This document shows positions 9,825 through 21,600 of a stretch of 64,000 bases of DNA, one piece after another. Position 1 is the stretch's first letter; the number at the start of each line of letters is the position of its first letter. This stretch comes from Tetramitus jugosus (Eukaryota; Heterolobosea; Eutetramitea; Acrasida; Vahlkampfiidae): assembly GCA_937625935.1 (NCBI GenBank), contig OW569361.1:248001-312000 (forward strand). Direction: 5' to 3'. The notes under the pieces are model-generated. The model was given only the letters and a program-made list of their open reading frames with translations, was not told the DNA's origin and ran no database searches. The translations under genes were made by a program, and so were the position numbers.

Positions 9825-10778
9825 ATGGAAGGTATCATCCCAATAGAATCAAAGCAAGAAAATCTAGCAACAACAGCAACTTTAGACACAACTGAACTAC
9901 TGCCCCTTGGTCACAAACTGATGAAAACTGAACATGAATCTCCCACAATTCACATTGGGAAGAGAAAACGATTGGATGAACAGTTGATTAAAGTTCAAAA
10001 TATCGTCAATAAGATGGTGACTGTAGATAAGATTGTCAATGAGTTCTATGCACTAGGTAACTACTTTTCTCAAGCTCATTCTTCCTCATTTGTGATGTTC
10101 TGAGCTCACAACCACACACAACCACACCTGCATTTTCATTGTATTCATTTGCAAATCACAGATATCAAGATGAGAAAAGAGTTGGATGAATCTGTGCAAC
10201 ACATGTACAATCACATATCCCAAATGAACCAAAGCTTTGAACAACAATGGAAGACATCTCAACAAAGGAACAAGTTCAACCATCACAATGAGTCGTCGTA
10301 TGAAGAATTGTTGCGCCAAATGAACCAAATCAATCAACAAATGTTACAACTCCAAAGTTCAACTTTACAGTTGGATGAAAAAGACGAAAAGCACCTCGAA
10401 GACGCTAAGACTACAAGACAACCAACTCCAAAGCTGCGTTCTCCATCACTAGAAAGAGAGAAACAACAAAAGCATCGTACCAATACAACGGGTACCCTAA
10501 CTGCCTCAGCTAATAAGACTCTCACAACAAGAACTCTCGGTGTTCAAACAAGTACGGATACAATGGAACAGTTAGTGCCTTACCACCACAATATTAAACC
10601 TCAAAAACAAACAGACAGCAAGGAGTCACTGTTGGAGCAGCAACAGCATGTCACTCTTCAACTTGTGCTTCTAGACAACATGATTCAAACAGAAACTGTT
10701 ACCTTTGTGGATCAACAACGCACAAATCGCTTTGTGTCTGTTGAACCTGCTCTCAGGGATCCAAACAAGCCAGAATAA
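9825..10778 (+). CDS. Coiled-coil protein, hypothetical
   Basis: Two exons, 9825-10056 and 10162-10778, about 282 residues; the 105-nt intron (donor GTAACT, acceptor CAG) joins in phase within an Asp codon. Exon 1 has a basic KRKRLDEQ segment and a helical stretch (IVNKMVTVDKIVNEFYAL). Exon 2 continues with heptad-like sequence (ELDESVQHMYNHISQMNQSFEQQW, split across the motif) and then a Gln/Thr-rich disordered tail. I do not recognise the family. A short basic patch could be a nuclear localisation signal, but that is only a suggestion. The gene begins 57 bases after the kinesin-like gene on the same strand and ends about 135 bases before POLD3. Confidence 0.6.
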
Positions 10779-10913
10779 CGGAACGTTTTCAATTTTCAGC
10801 GCCAAAAAGAAAAGATCGAGAATTTTAACGAATTTGAAATTGTTCAACAAGAGAACATCAAAGCTCACACAGTCATCACACACGTGCAACCACTCAACAA
10901 CTTTGACAAAAAG

Positions 10914-12453
10914 ATGGACATTGAATCATGCATGGAAATTATTGATGAGGCCATTCAAGACGAAGACCGACATGTAAACTTCAAATTCATTGCCAACAAA
11001 TTAAACATTCCAGCCAACAATGCCAAAACGTACGGTTCCTTTTGCTTGAAAGCACAATCTTGGTCAATTTCTGTCAAGTGCCTACCCACACACTAACACT
11101 TTATCTGATTCTTGTTTTTCACTATTCACACACAGACTCCTGTATCAATACATGGACAGATATTCAAAGAGAACACGTGGTATCTCTTCACTCTTTGTGA
11201 CCTATGTGATCAGTGGTGTGGACAAAAAGTCACAAATGCACACTGTTCGCCTCCTTTCCCAGAATCAGGTCAATGACCAACAAAAGATGGATCAAATGTT
11301 CTCTCTTGTCACTTCCAAGCACATTTATAGCATTTCCAAGCAAAAACCGGTCACATGTTCCGATATCTATGACAATGATGCTCATTCAGAATATAGAAAC
11401 AAGTTGAACTCTGTCAAGATTGGTGATGCAGTTGCGCTGAGAACCAATCGATACAGCGCTGCCTCATCAACATCTGCTGGCAACGTCAAGAAGAACACAA
11501 GTTCTACAACTTCAAAGCCAACCAGTAGCTCCAGTACCAGTACGACCACTCTTGTGAAGAAGGAAGCAACAACGACTAGTGCTACAATCAAGAGCGAGCC
11601 ACAATCCACAGCAACAAGCCAGAAACAAAAGTCACCTGAAGAGACCGAGACACCAAAAGCAAAGAAGGGAACCATTGCATCCATGTTTGCCAGTGCAAAG
11701 CCAAAACAAACCACTCAACCAAGCAGCAAGGGTGAACCAATGGAGGTGGAGCACAGTGAATCACCTGCAAAGGTGAAGAAGGAGGAGCCACCAAAGAAGG
11801 AAAAGGCAAAACCAAAACCAAAAGCAACTCCAAAGAAGAAGACTACAGCAAAGAAGCGAAAGGCAAAGCAAGTTGTGGATAGCGATGACGATGATGATAC
11901 CACTGGAAACGCAGAGCTTGTATTAGATGAAGAAGACGAAGAAATGGCATTCACTCCTGTGAACAAAATTACCTATGTACCATCAACTCTAACCAGTGGT
12001 ATGAACGATGACTGTGACTATGTTCCATCAGACAGTGACGAGGAGATGGAACAAAAGACTAGATCTTCTGAGCGGTTGCGAACAAAGAAAACAGGTAAAT
12101 CACCTAGTGCCAGCACAAGTTCAAGTCAAATTAAAGCCAAAACCCCAGAAAAGCCAAATGCAACACTGGAGCAGTTTGGTGCATCTCCAGTGAAGGCAAC
12201 TGGACCACGAAGAACAAAGCAAGTGAAGAAGAGAGTGATGAAACAGGATGACAAAGGATACATGGTCGCATCGGTGGAATGGATCGAAGAAGAGATGACA
12301 GAGCAAGAAATTAAGGAAGAGGAAGAGCGAGAGAAGAAGAAGCAAGTCAAGGCTGCTGCGGCTGCCAAAGAGGAAAAGTCAAAAACACCAACCAAAAAGG
12401 CAACGAAGAAGGCAGCTGGTGGTAATATCGCCAGTTATTTTAGCAAGAAATAA
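10914..12453 (+). CDS. POLD3: DNA polymerase delta subunit 3 (POLD3/Cdc27)
   Basis: Two exons, 10914-11029 and 11136-12453, about 477 residues. POLD3 is the accessory subunit that links Pol delta to PCNA during lagging-strand and break-induced synthesis. The N-terminal winged-helix region matches the family (VNFKFIANKLNIPANNAKT, LLYQYMDRYSK, then LFVTYVISG and SKHIYSISK, as in human VTYLVSG and ASIHVYSIQK). The exon junction falls inside the same helix, which confirms the splice. The rest is a Lys/Glu/Ser-rich disordered linker with KKEE and KPKPK runs. It ends NIASYFSKK, a PCNA-interacting (PIP) motif that keeps I-x-x-Y-F but has Gly in place of the usual first Gln. The gene continues downstream of the coiled-coil gene on the same strand. 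Confidence 0.88.
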
Positions 12454-12663
12454 AGCTAACGCGAGTAGTGTTAGTTTTATTAGTATTAGAACGTTTACTA
12501 CATCACTTAATTATTGGTACATTAAAATTGTACTCAACTCAATCCGTGTTCTGTGAGTGTTCGACCTTATTTATCTCAGCTGAGACCTTTGAAAGTTCCA
12601 AGCACCAATTTAATTTAATTGTACCTGATGTTGACTGTATTCCAAGACCGGAGATGAAAATGA

Positions 12664-13257
12664 CTATATGCGATATGAATCTTCGTCGTCATCTAAAACG
12701 AAGTAAGTACGCTTTCACTCCAAATGAATCAACTGAATCAGTTACATACCCCCGATGGATAATTGACAGGAAAAACATGGTAATACTATGCCAAAGAACA
12801 CTTTCATCCGTTGCGAAAGACTCACGCTGTTTGAAGTTTGCTCGCTTGTGCAACTTTCAGATGTCCCCTTCCGCTTAAATATAAAGTCGAAGCAACTACA
12901 TTTCGAATCAGTTTCTCTCATATAATTATTGGCTAAAATCTCAATATTCCTTCCTTCAATACCGGCGAGGTCAATATCTGTAAAATCGTCTTGTTGATCT
13001 CCTTTCGGTAATGACCCAGGGCTTGTACGGGCCGGATCCGCTGGTTTTTGTGGTGAGATTCGGCATGCTCTCCGTTTTGATTGAAAAGCAGCCCGCGCAC
13101 TCACTGGTAGAGTACGGGAATGAAGAGGTTGAGGATCAGTCGAGCTCGCTTCTAATCTTTTAAAGTTGTACTGTGATGGTTGTGTGTAAATGGCTCCGTG
13201 TAATCCGAATATTTCTACTTCACTCTTGGATTGAGAATGACTGAGGAGGAACATCAT
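12664..13257 (-). CDS. Hypothetical protein, two exons proposed
   Basis: Proposed exons are 13257-12750 and 12692-12664, giving about 178 residues. Exon 1 alone would end at a stop created by a GTATGT donor; splicing the 57-nt intron (GTATGT to TTTTAG) adds an acidic tail DDDEDSYRI and a TAG stop. The protein starts MMFLLSHSQ, has a basic, Pro/Ser-rich middle (QSKRRACRISPQKPADPA), and a Cys-containing stretch (CSCFDFIFKRKGT). I recognise no domain. The good splice signals argue for a gene; the unusual composition argues for caution. It is convergent with POLD3. Confidence 0.35.
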
Positions 13258-13618
13258 GATACTGTGAGATGGCGTTGTTTTTCAACTGTGGGTCTGTCTG
13301 GTTTGTAAAGTAGAGCCGGATCACTAACAAATAGCTTCGAGTAGGACTGTTTGTGAGAGCAGAGAGATTCATAACCTGTCAATTAGTTAACAGAAAAGCT
13401 TCCAACAATGCACATATGACAGAGTAACTGTAGAGATAGCCGTGGAATTCATATTTTTATGTCGTCCGCAACGGAAGAAACATTGAGCTCCGATCGTGGA
13501 CTACGGAGGAAGATAGTTTTGTCCGGGAAGAGAACTAAACCAACTCGGGTCAATCTTTCGGAGAATGACCGTGGAACAAATCGAATGCCAATATAGGTTG
13601 AACCACGCGCATGAGTGA
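13258..13618. other. Intergenic; one short ORF of doubtful reality
   Basis: Between two minus-strand genes. A plus-strand frame at 13459-13596 encodes 45 residues (MSSATEETLSSDRGLRRK...) with a clean ATG and stop, and is the only open stretch here. It has no recognised domain and could be chance. The left part should contain the promoter of the 13257 gene. Confidence 0.3.
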
Positions 13619-15692
13619 TTAACTATCGAGGCTCGAAGTGTCATTCGAATTGGAATCTTTTCCATCCACGTTTTGTCTCTCTTGTTGACTGCTTCTTGTT
13701 GAAAAAAACGAGTCCTTAAATGTCATGTAACGTTCAATGTATGATCCTTGGGGCTGTTCGAAAATCTCATCTTCAGCTCTTCGACGGAATGTTTGACCAA
13801 TCTTTGACCTACCACTAGCCAGTGAAGCAGCAATGGGCCACTTGTTTGGAGTTTCATCTTCTGAATCACTGTCGGATGATTCAGAGGCTGATCCATGATC
13901 TAAATCGGCAGTTGGATTATTGTTATTGCGGGATCGTTGCTCCTCACTAAGCTCAATTTGCTCAGCAAGTTGTTTTTGTTGCAAGTCAAACTGCATGCTT
14001 CGTGCTGGTACACGAATTGGCACGCTCGAAGAATAAATACTTGGTTTCTCTTCCAGCTTCTGCTTAAAGTGTAGAGCGCGTCTGCTAGCAATGTTAGCAT
14101 GCAATTGTTGTTTCCTAACTTCAGGCAAAGGATGTTCCAACTTCTTTTCTGTGTCTGTTTCAGATTCGGATTCAGTGGATGAATTGTACTCATCACTTGA
14201 CTCACTGTTTTCGCTGCTTTCATCCAGAGAAAACACTGCCGCGTTGGATCCCTTTGCATTTTTTGTATTCATCCGGTAATAGTAACTTTGACTCATTAGT
14301 TCTCTTGTTCTCTTCGCATCACTCTTCTTCCTTCTTCTCATTAATCTCCTGTGACTTTGATCGTCAGAATCACTCTTGTCTCCCCCTGCCCTATCATCAT
14401 CCAATGCCTCTGGTAATTCTAGTTCATCGTCCACTGATTTCTGATAGTGAGTGGCGCCACTGCTGTCCTGATCACCATCTCTCAAATCAGACAAATAGGA
14501 AGACGCAGAGTGATTGCCCTGAGAACCGAACAATATATTCTCATCCAATTCCCCACCTGTTGGCGTACTGACGTCCTGTGGAGTCAATGCATTGTCTCTT
14601 CTCGTCTGAATATCCGGTCTCCTGTACTTGATCACGTGTTGCGCTCTCAAAAACACCTTTTTTCGCTCCATGTTCGTTCGTTTAAATACTTGCATATATT
14701 TCTGTTTTTGTTCGGCTGCAAACTGGGCAATTCGCTGTTCCATGGCCACTTTTTCGACCAACAGTGCCTTCTGCATATGAACTTGCAGTTTTCTTAGACT
14801 GGGAAATTCATCGATATTAATATTTACATTTTGTTCTTGTTCGAGTGTGTGTTGAGGCAACAGACCAAACACCTTGGAGTACTGCTCTGAATTCTTCAAG
14901 TCATCCACAGTTTGTCCATACTGTATACAGTTTAAAAATCACAACAAACAAGGACCATAGAGGGATGTGGACATCATCATCATCAAAGAAACAAAGTGTC
15001 AATCAATGAACAATGAAATTCACACATCATGAGCAACAAACAACTATTCCCGCGAAACAGTGGTTGAATAATATCAAAGCATAAACTTTAAGTGACACAT
15101 ACGAGCATATTGGCATTCAAATAGTATCGGTTCTTGTCAGTAATGTACAGTGCACATGTCATGTCACAATTCTGACACGAAACAACCATGTAGTTAATGA
15201 ATGGATCTTCATCATCATCTTCACGATCATCTTCGTCACCATTCGATTGATGATCATAGTGCCGCAATTCTTCTGCACACTGCTTTAGTGAAATACCTTG
15301 TTTTATGCTCTTGTAATAACTCAACGTATCTTTTGTGCACAACAAGTTGATATTCTATAAATCAAAAAACAGTGTGAATATTCACACATTGTCAATGGTC
15401 AATCAATACACATGTGTCACACAACAAAAAAACATTTTTTGTTCTCCAAGCAACAAAAACAATCAACAAAAACAATCAAGAAGAAGCTTTTTGACCATTC
15501 ACACACACATACACATTGAACACCTGCCATGGAGGCACCCACTTTGACACGATCAAACTCCAAGTCATGAATCAACACATCTCTCAACAGTTCATTACCA
15601 ATCAATGGGAGACTCTCTGGATCACATAAATCGACTTGTTTCTCAGGTATGAGATGAATATTTACATTGAGGCATTTACAGTAATGTGTCAT
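13619..15692 (-). CDS. Cys-rich N-terminus plus coiled-coil/acidic protein, unknown
   Basis: Three exons: about 15692-15522, 15354-15103, 14920-13619; about 574 residues. Exons 2 and 3 join in phase (donor GTATGT, acceptor CAG). The exon 1 donor is uncertain: phase demands a break after 15522 (GTTCAA) or after 15513 (GTGTGT). The N-terminus reads MTHYCKCLNVNIHLIP and exon 2 has VSCQNCDMTC, so a CxC plus CxxC zinc-binding fold is likely. Exon 3 starts with a helical, coiled-coil-like region (LRKLQVHMQKALLVEKVAM, AAEQKQKYMQVFKRTNMERKK) and continues as an acidic Ser/Asp-rich disordered region with RRRKKSDAKR, a possible nuclear signal. I do not recognise the family. It shares a 263-base divergent promoter with ARMC8. 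Confidence 0.6.
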
Positions 15693-15955
15693 ATTTTTTG
15701 TTGCGTGGTGGTGGTTGTTGATGATGATGATGGAATTGACCTTTGAGAGTGACGACACAGCGAACGTGCCCTTTGGATGTTTTTTTGGATTGTTTTTTCT
15801 TCAATTCCCGGACAAATAAAATTTCACCGATGCAAGTTCCAAAATAAAGTTTGATCCGATCATTTTTTCGCGCTCCGCCCCATTGCTCTTCACATTTTTT
15901 CAAGAACAGCAGCAGTTTGAAACACAAAACGACAGAAGAACTTAAAAAAACGACG
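15693..15955. promoter_or_regulatory. Divergent promoter region
   Basis: The 263 bases between the ATG of the Cys-rich gene (minus) and the ATG of ARMC8 (plus) must hold both promoters and leaders. A minus-strand frame runs through it but starts inside the ARMC8 leader and has no homology. No TATA element is evident. Confidence 0.4.
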
Positions 15956-18307
15956 ATGACCATAATGATTGACGATGAATCCCATTTTCAAAACATACTC
16001 GGTGATTTGAATAATCCACGTTCAACTGAAGAAACTCGATTGAGAGCGATTCGCTTCCTCAAAAACTCAATCATTGGCAACCGAAGAAAAAAAATTTTGT
16101 TTGCTCAAATGGGTGCAGTGCCAATGTACGTGTTTTCCTGATTTGTCTCTCACTCATGAATTTGTACTCGTGTGAATGTACTTGGTATCGAATATTTTAC
16201 TGATGATTGTTGTTCATTGTTGTTGCTATTATAGTGTCACACAGATATTGAATCAAGAGTCGAGCATTGAATTGTTGATACAGGCAGCTGCCACTCTAGG
16301 TAGTTTTGGAAAGAGTGACGCAGCCGAGTGTGTGCATGCATTGACCATGAGCAATGCGGTTCACGCATTGTTGAGTCATGTGATTGTGGAGCGAGAAGTG
16401 ACTCAGGAGAAACAGTTGAAATTGGTGGAGACTTGCATTCGATCATTGAAGATTATATTTGAGACCAAGGGTGAATTGGCATCAACATTTGATCTTTTAT
16501 TGAGAAATGAGAGAGTGGTTCCTTGTCTGATTCGATTATTGTCGCCTATTGCACGCATGGATTCCATCAATGAAGTCACAGCGAGTTTAATAGCAAGATG
16601 TTGTCGAACAGAAGCGCATCAATCATCGATTTTGAATGCAGGTGGATTGGAGTCATTGTTTTCTCTCATGTTTTCGACCTATCCAAAGGTATATATGTCC
16701 TCTTTATCATGCGATTCAGCAATTCGAGTTTTATTTTACTATTCCGAGAGAGAAAGATTTGGAATATATTGGTTATTTTTTGTGTCATGTGTATGTGTGA
16801 GCGAGTGAGTGCATTGCCTTCTTACACACTCTCTTTCCTGATTTTTATTTATCGTTTTTTTCTGTAGTCACAAGAAGCAGCACTGGACGCGTTGGCTTCA
16901 TTGTGTCTGGGCAATGTTCAAATAGGAAACAAGGTCGCACAACATCATCAAGTCTTATCACAAATTATGAATCTGATAAGGGACTCGAGACCTAACACGC
17001 GATTATTGGCTGTAAAGCTCGTTGCAAATCTCAATAAGAGTGGATCATTGCAAAACCAACTCAACATGAATGATATTACGTGCAGTGTGTTGCCAGTGCT
17101 TGTCAAGTTGATGGGCGATGTGACAGTTCCAAAGGATCAAACTCCCAACATTTTAGCCACTCTCATATCGGGTAGTGAAGAGCTTCAGAAAGCAGCGTGT
17201 GATGCCAATGCCGTTTCAAGGCTAGTCTCTTTTTTACAAGATACATCTGTGAGTGATGTCATGCGAGTCAATTGTTTGAATGCCTTGGCAGAGTTGTGCA
17301 TGGCCCGGGAGCAAGGACGACGCTTGTTGATCGAGTCAAAGGTTCTTCCCTCTTTGATCCACTCATTGTCCGATCCAAACGAACAGATTAAAGGTGCTTC
17401 CTTGTCCTGCATCAAGGGACTGTCCAGGGCAGCTAGATCCCTTCGCTTAGCTCTTGTCGAGTGCGGAGTGATCAATAGTCTATTTCAACTATTGAGTGAT
17501 ACATCTATCACAGTACAGGCACAAGCCTGTGCAGTTATAGCCAATATTGTGCTTGATTTCGCACCGATTAAGCAATACGTGTTCGAAAAGAATGGAATTG
17601 AAATTTTAGCTTCGTTCGCACAATCAACCGATCTTATCTTGAGGATAAACAGCATACTTGCTCTGAACAATCTTGTATATTTTTCTGAGGCTCACATCAA
17701 AGAGGCTGTTTTAAAGTATCTGACCGTTGCTAGAATTTTCGAACTGTTGAGCGATGGAGAGCAGAAAATTAATGAGATTACACTGAACTTGATTCGAAAC
17801 TTGATACATGGACATGCTTTACCATCTAGAGAGTTAACATCAGGACACAACGCAACCCGTTTGTTGACGCATATTGACTATGGTTTGTCTCGAGCTGCAG
17901 CTGGTGCATTACCCGAATCAATTACAGTGCAATTACTATTCGTGTTGTGTAATATGACAGTGTGCATGAACGAGCTACAAAAAGGGGAGGTCCTTAACAG
18001 TCCTATTCTGCGGAACATTTTCAATTTGATGAGGTTGACAAACAAAGAAATACGGTGTTCAATCATCTGGATTCTGATTAATATGACCTGGAAGGGAGAG
18101 CCTGGCTTCAAAAAACGAATTGAAATCTTAAAGCAAAATAACTGTGAGGAGAAGTTGCAGGAGATGCTCCGGGATTCCAATGTAGATGTTCGAGATCGAG
18201 TTAAACAGTGTCTGGAGCAGCTCTCACTGGGAACAATGGAGCCCACCCGCATTTTAACGCCTGATGTGCCAGGCGCCGAAGAAGATGAAGATATCGACAT
18301 GCTCTGA
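15956..18307 (+). CDS. ARMC8: ARMC8, armadillo subunit of the GID/CTLH E3 ligase
   Basis: Three exons, 15956-16125, 16235-16688 and 16868-18307; about 687 residues. ARMC8 (yeast Gid5/Vid28) is the armadillo scaffold of the GID/CTLH ubiquitin ligase and holds substrate receptors. The start matches human ARMC8 (RAIRFLKNSIIGNRRKK, then GAVPIV across the first splice, equal to human MKNAVIGNNKQKA...GAVPRLL). Armadillo repeats fill the rest, including SKVLPSLIHSLSDPNEQI, ASLSCIKGLSRAARSLR and ILALNNLVYFSEAHIK, each with a human counterpart. Introns of 109 and 179 nt join in phase. The C-terminus is acidic (EEDEDIDML). tRNA-Gln and the ZER1/ZYG11-like gene follow directly. Confidence 0.85.
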
Positions 18308-18396
18308 TAAAAATGTAATCAGTCTCCTCCGTAGTTTGCTATCTGCCGTGGCGGTTGTGTGCCTCATTCAAAAATGTTGCGTTGCTTACACAAAAG

Positions 18397-18467
18397 TTCT
18401 CCTAGGTGGAATCGAACCACCGTCAACGGATTCAAAGTCCGCTATCATACCACTAGACCATAGGAGA
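18397..18467 (-). tRNA. tRNA-Gln (UUG anticodon)
   Basis: On the minus strand the sequence folds as a 71-nt tRNA. The acceptor stem pairs TCTCCTA with TAGGAGA and the discriminator is A. The B box GGTTCGATTCC and A box TGGTCTAGTGG are present. The anticodon loop CTTTGAA gives anticodon TTG, reading CAA (Gln). A TTTT Pol III terminator follows within a few bases. No intron. Confidence 0.93.
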
Positions 18468-18653
18468 TCATATAAATTCAGTTTTTTTTGCCAAAACACA
18501 CATATATTTTCAACGTTTCTTTAAACAATATTCTGTGCTGTTGGTTCTATGGTGCGTGCCAAATCTGTCCATCTCCAGTTTTTTTGCACTCCGCGCAACT
18601 TCTTCTGCGCAAGTTTTTCGCTCAGATCAAAACAAAATCAACTCACACAACAA

Positions 18654-21600
18654 ATGAACGCAGAAGACCGCGATCCCTACGGTGATCAGTTCAATCTTTC
18701 TGACAGCAACAACAATAACACCACCATCAACTACTTTGACACGAACAACAGTAGTGATCCTAACAACACTGAACAACAACAAACATGCCAACATTCTTCT
18801 CTCTCTGCTCACTCATCTCTTGTCAATCTACTCTTGCTCAAATCATTGTTGCCATACTTGGGAACTACTAGTAGTACAGGTATCGATGATGATGATAATG
18901 ATGATTCATCAACATCATTTGACTCCATGCTTCAAAACAATGTACCCAATCATTTGTTGCTTCAAATGTGTCGGTTGACCAACACGATTCACTATTCTTC
19001 ATTGTCCTCTTTTCGCAATCATCTACCATCGTCATCATCTAATGATGATGTTAATGATGATGATAATCATAAGAAGAAGAAGAATAAGGCGAAACAGAAC
19101 AAAGAAACAGCAACCACAAGAGGTCTCAGAGAGAAACAACATGAGTATACAAGAGCAATGCGATTGTTGATTGTAACTGCGTGGAACAAGGGACTGATGA
19201 ACGATTTGACCATTCAGTGTCACGAACATTTTTTTGATTTTGATTTGTTCAAGTTGGTTCAGTCATGTATGATGATGATACCCATGAAGAAGAGTCGCAA
19301 TACTACCAACCACGTGAATGTAAATAATACGATTGTCTTGCGTGAGAATCAAGAGAAAATGAATCAATTGTTGCAACAGTATTCATGGAAGAAGGCACGG
19401 CGTGATAAAGATGAAAACAATGAAGAAGAAAGTGCATGGAATAATACAGCGAATCAACGACGGAGACATGGAATGAGATTAATGAGAGGAACAATTGATT
19501 TTGAACAATTGTTAGATGAAGAAGAAGAAGAAGAAAATGATGATGATGATGACAACGAGTTTGAGGTACCAATGATCACCGATTATGCAGATGAAGAGGA
19601 TGATGATGAAGAAGAAGAAGAAATAGCAGAAGAAGAGGAAGAGGAGGAATACGAGGGATCTTATCTGATAGAAGACGAAGAACGGGAAGGGAAGAGTGTT
19701 AGTACGCGTAATCATGATGAAAGCGATGATGAGAGAGATGATAGTGACATGTATATGATCATAACGAGAAATTTGAGTGGTTATTTATCGTTTTTAGAGA
19801 CTATTGATTTGAGTGGATGTGTTCGGTTGACTGATCGTTCGCTCTTGTTGATTAGCTCTGCATGTGGTGGTGGTCAATTGAAGAAACTGTTTTTAAATGG
19901 ATGTTTAAACATTACGGGCGAATTCAATAAGATGCACATCGTGTTACCGAGTAGTTTAGTGGCGCTATCGATTGAAAGCTGTGAGCAGTTCATGGATATT
20001 GATTTGAACAATCTGACAAATTTGCAGTACTTGAACGTGAGCAATACGGAAATGAAAATATTTTGTTACAGGGAGCTCAAACAGCTAAAAACACTCTTGT
20101 GTAGTGGCAACGCATTAGAAGACGACTTACTGGACACACTAACACATAATCATAGAGAATTGGAGGTATTAGATATTTCGATGAACAATATACAGAACTC
20201 AGCACTTCCCCATCTTCTTCGATTGACGAAATTGAAGAAATTGAATCTCTCTGCAACACACATAACTCCCTTCTTTATATCGAAGCATCTGAAAGAGTTG
20301 ACTCATCTCAGATCAGTTGCTGCCTTCCCTCTATATATTACAAATCCGATCTCAGACGAAGTATTTTCGTTGGATGACAAGGGAGCTAAATTATATTATT
20401 ATTCTCAACCTACTATCTTCATGTATGAGGCAATGGAAGAGTTTACGCACTTTAATGACTATTGTGGTGACGATTCTACTCGAGCTAGCGGGCGGTTTGC
20501 TGCGCACATGTTCCGGCTGATACACACAATTGTCGGAGGCGATATCAACGTGCCTCTCGTGGAGAAAGAAATTCTTTTGGCTAAAAGTACACAAGTTGTG
20601 CAACGGATGGCCTGGTGCTCCGAAGTTCTAACCGTCGCTATATACTATATCGCCTCTATTATAACAGCCTCCGACATTCAACCGATGCTACTGAAGCATG
20701 ATGTGGCATTCTCACTGCTTCCGGTCTTGGTCCAGTGTGCACAAGCAAAGAATGATTTTTCGACTCTTGCGATGTACACCTTGTTTGCTGTTTCAAACTT
20801 GGCAATGATCAACGAGAATCGAGCCTTGTATGATATTTATGGAGGTACGATCCTTACCTACAAAATTATGAAGAAGTTTGACGATCTCAACTTACTAGAA
20901 TATGGATGTTATTGTATCACTAACATGAATTGGCCGTCCGCAGCTGTGAAAGGACTCCCTGCACAAAAAGTGGCAAAGCTTCTGCTGGATACAATCAGTA
21001 GGGAGGGTGCTTCCGAGCCTGTGATATGTGCAGCATTAGGAGCTCTTCGAAATTTTACGTGTGACTTGAGAGAGACAGTTGAAGTGCTAACTACATCATC
21101 GTCCCTTGCCAAACTCATGACTCTGCTGAACGATTGCGTATCAACCGTTGAATCAAAGAGTGGAACGGTAGAGCTACTAAGGCTAGAGAATGGACCCCCT
21201 CACATAATTCAATCCCTTGAATCCACTGTAACCCAGCAGAACGAGATAGTGTTCGGATTATGTTCCCTGCTGTGGAATTTGTCTGAGGATGATCGAAACA
21301 GAATCGAGATTTTTGATAACTGCTTCCAGTCTATGATGAGTATCGCTCACAACCATTCAAGGCTGGATAAGGATATTCCATATTTCATCGCAATGGTGTT
21401 TGGGAATCTCCTCTTGAATGATAAAGTTCTTGAGAAGCGATTAGTGCTGTGTCAGGAAGCAGCACGGGTTGTACAGACAATCGTAGATTCTACTGATTGT
21501 TCGAAGAAAGTACGGACCGAATGGGGGTCTTTCAAACCATTATACTTGTTGCTGGTCGATTGGAAAATGGAAGAATCTCCACTGAGGAGAAGCATACTCC

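Noticed and set aside
10080-10345. Minus-strand ORF across the coiled-coil gene
   Set aside because: Lies over the supported intron and exon 2 of the plus-strand gene and has no homologue.
12468-12878. Plus-strand ORF of 136 residues after POLD3
   Set aside because: No homology, and it lies antisense to the better-supported minus-strand two-exon model.
15697-15963. Minus-strand ORF upstream of the Cys-rich gene
   Set aside because: It begins inside the ARMC8 leader, is basic and low in regular structure, and no splice joins it in phase to the MTHYCKC frame.
18549-18653. Upstream ATG extending the ZER1/ZYG11-like gene by 35 residues
   Set aside because: The extension is Cys/Phe-rich and follows a typical leader pattern; ATG 18654 sits in a CAACAA context like other starts here.
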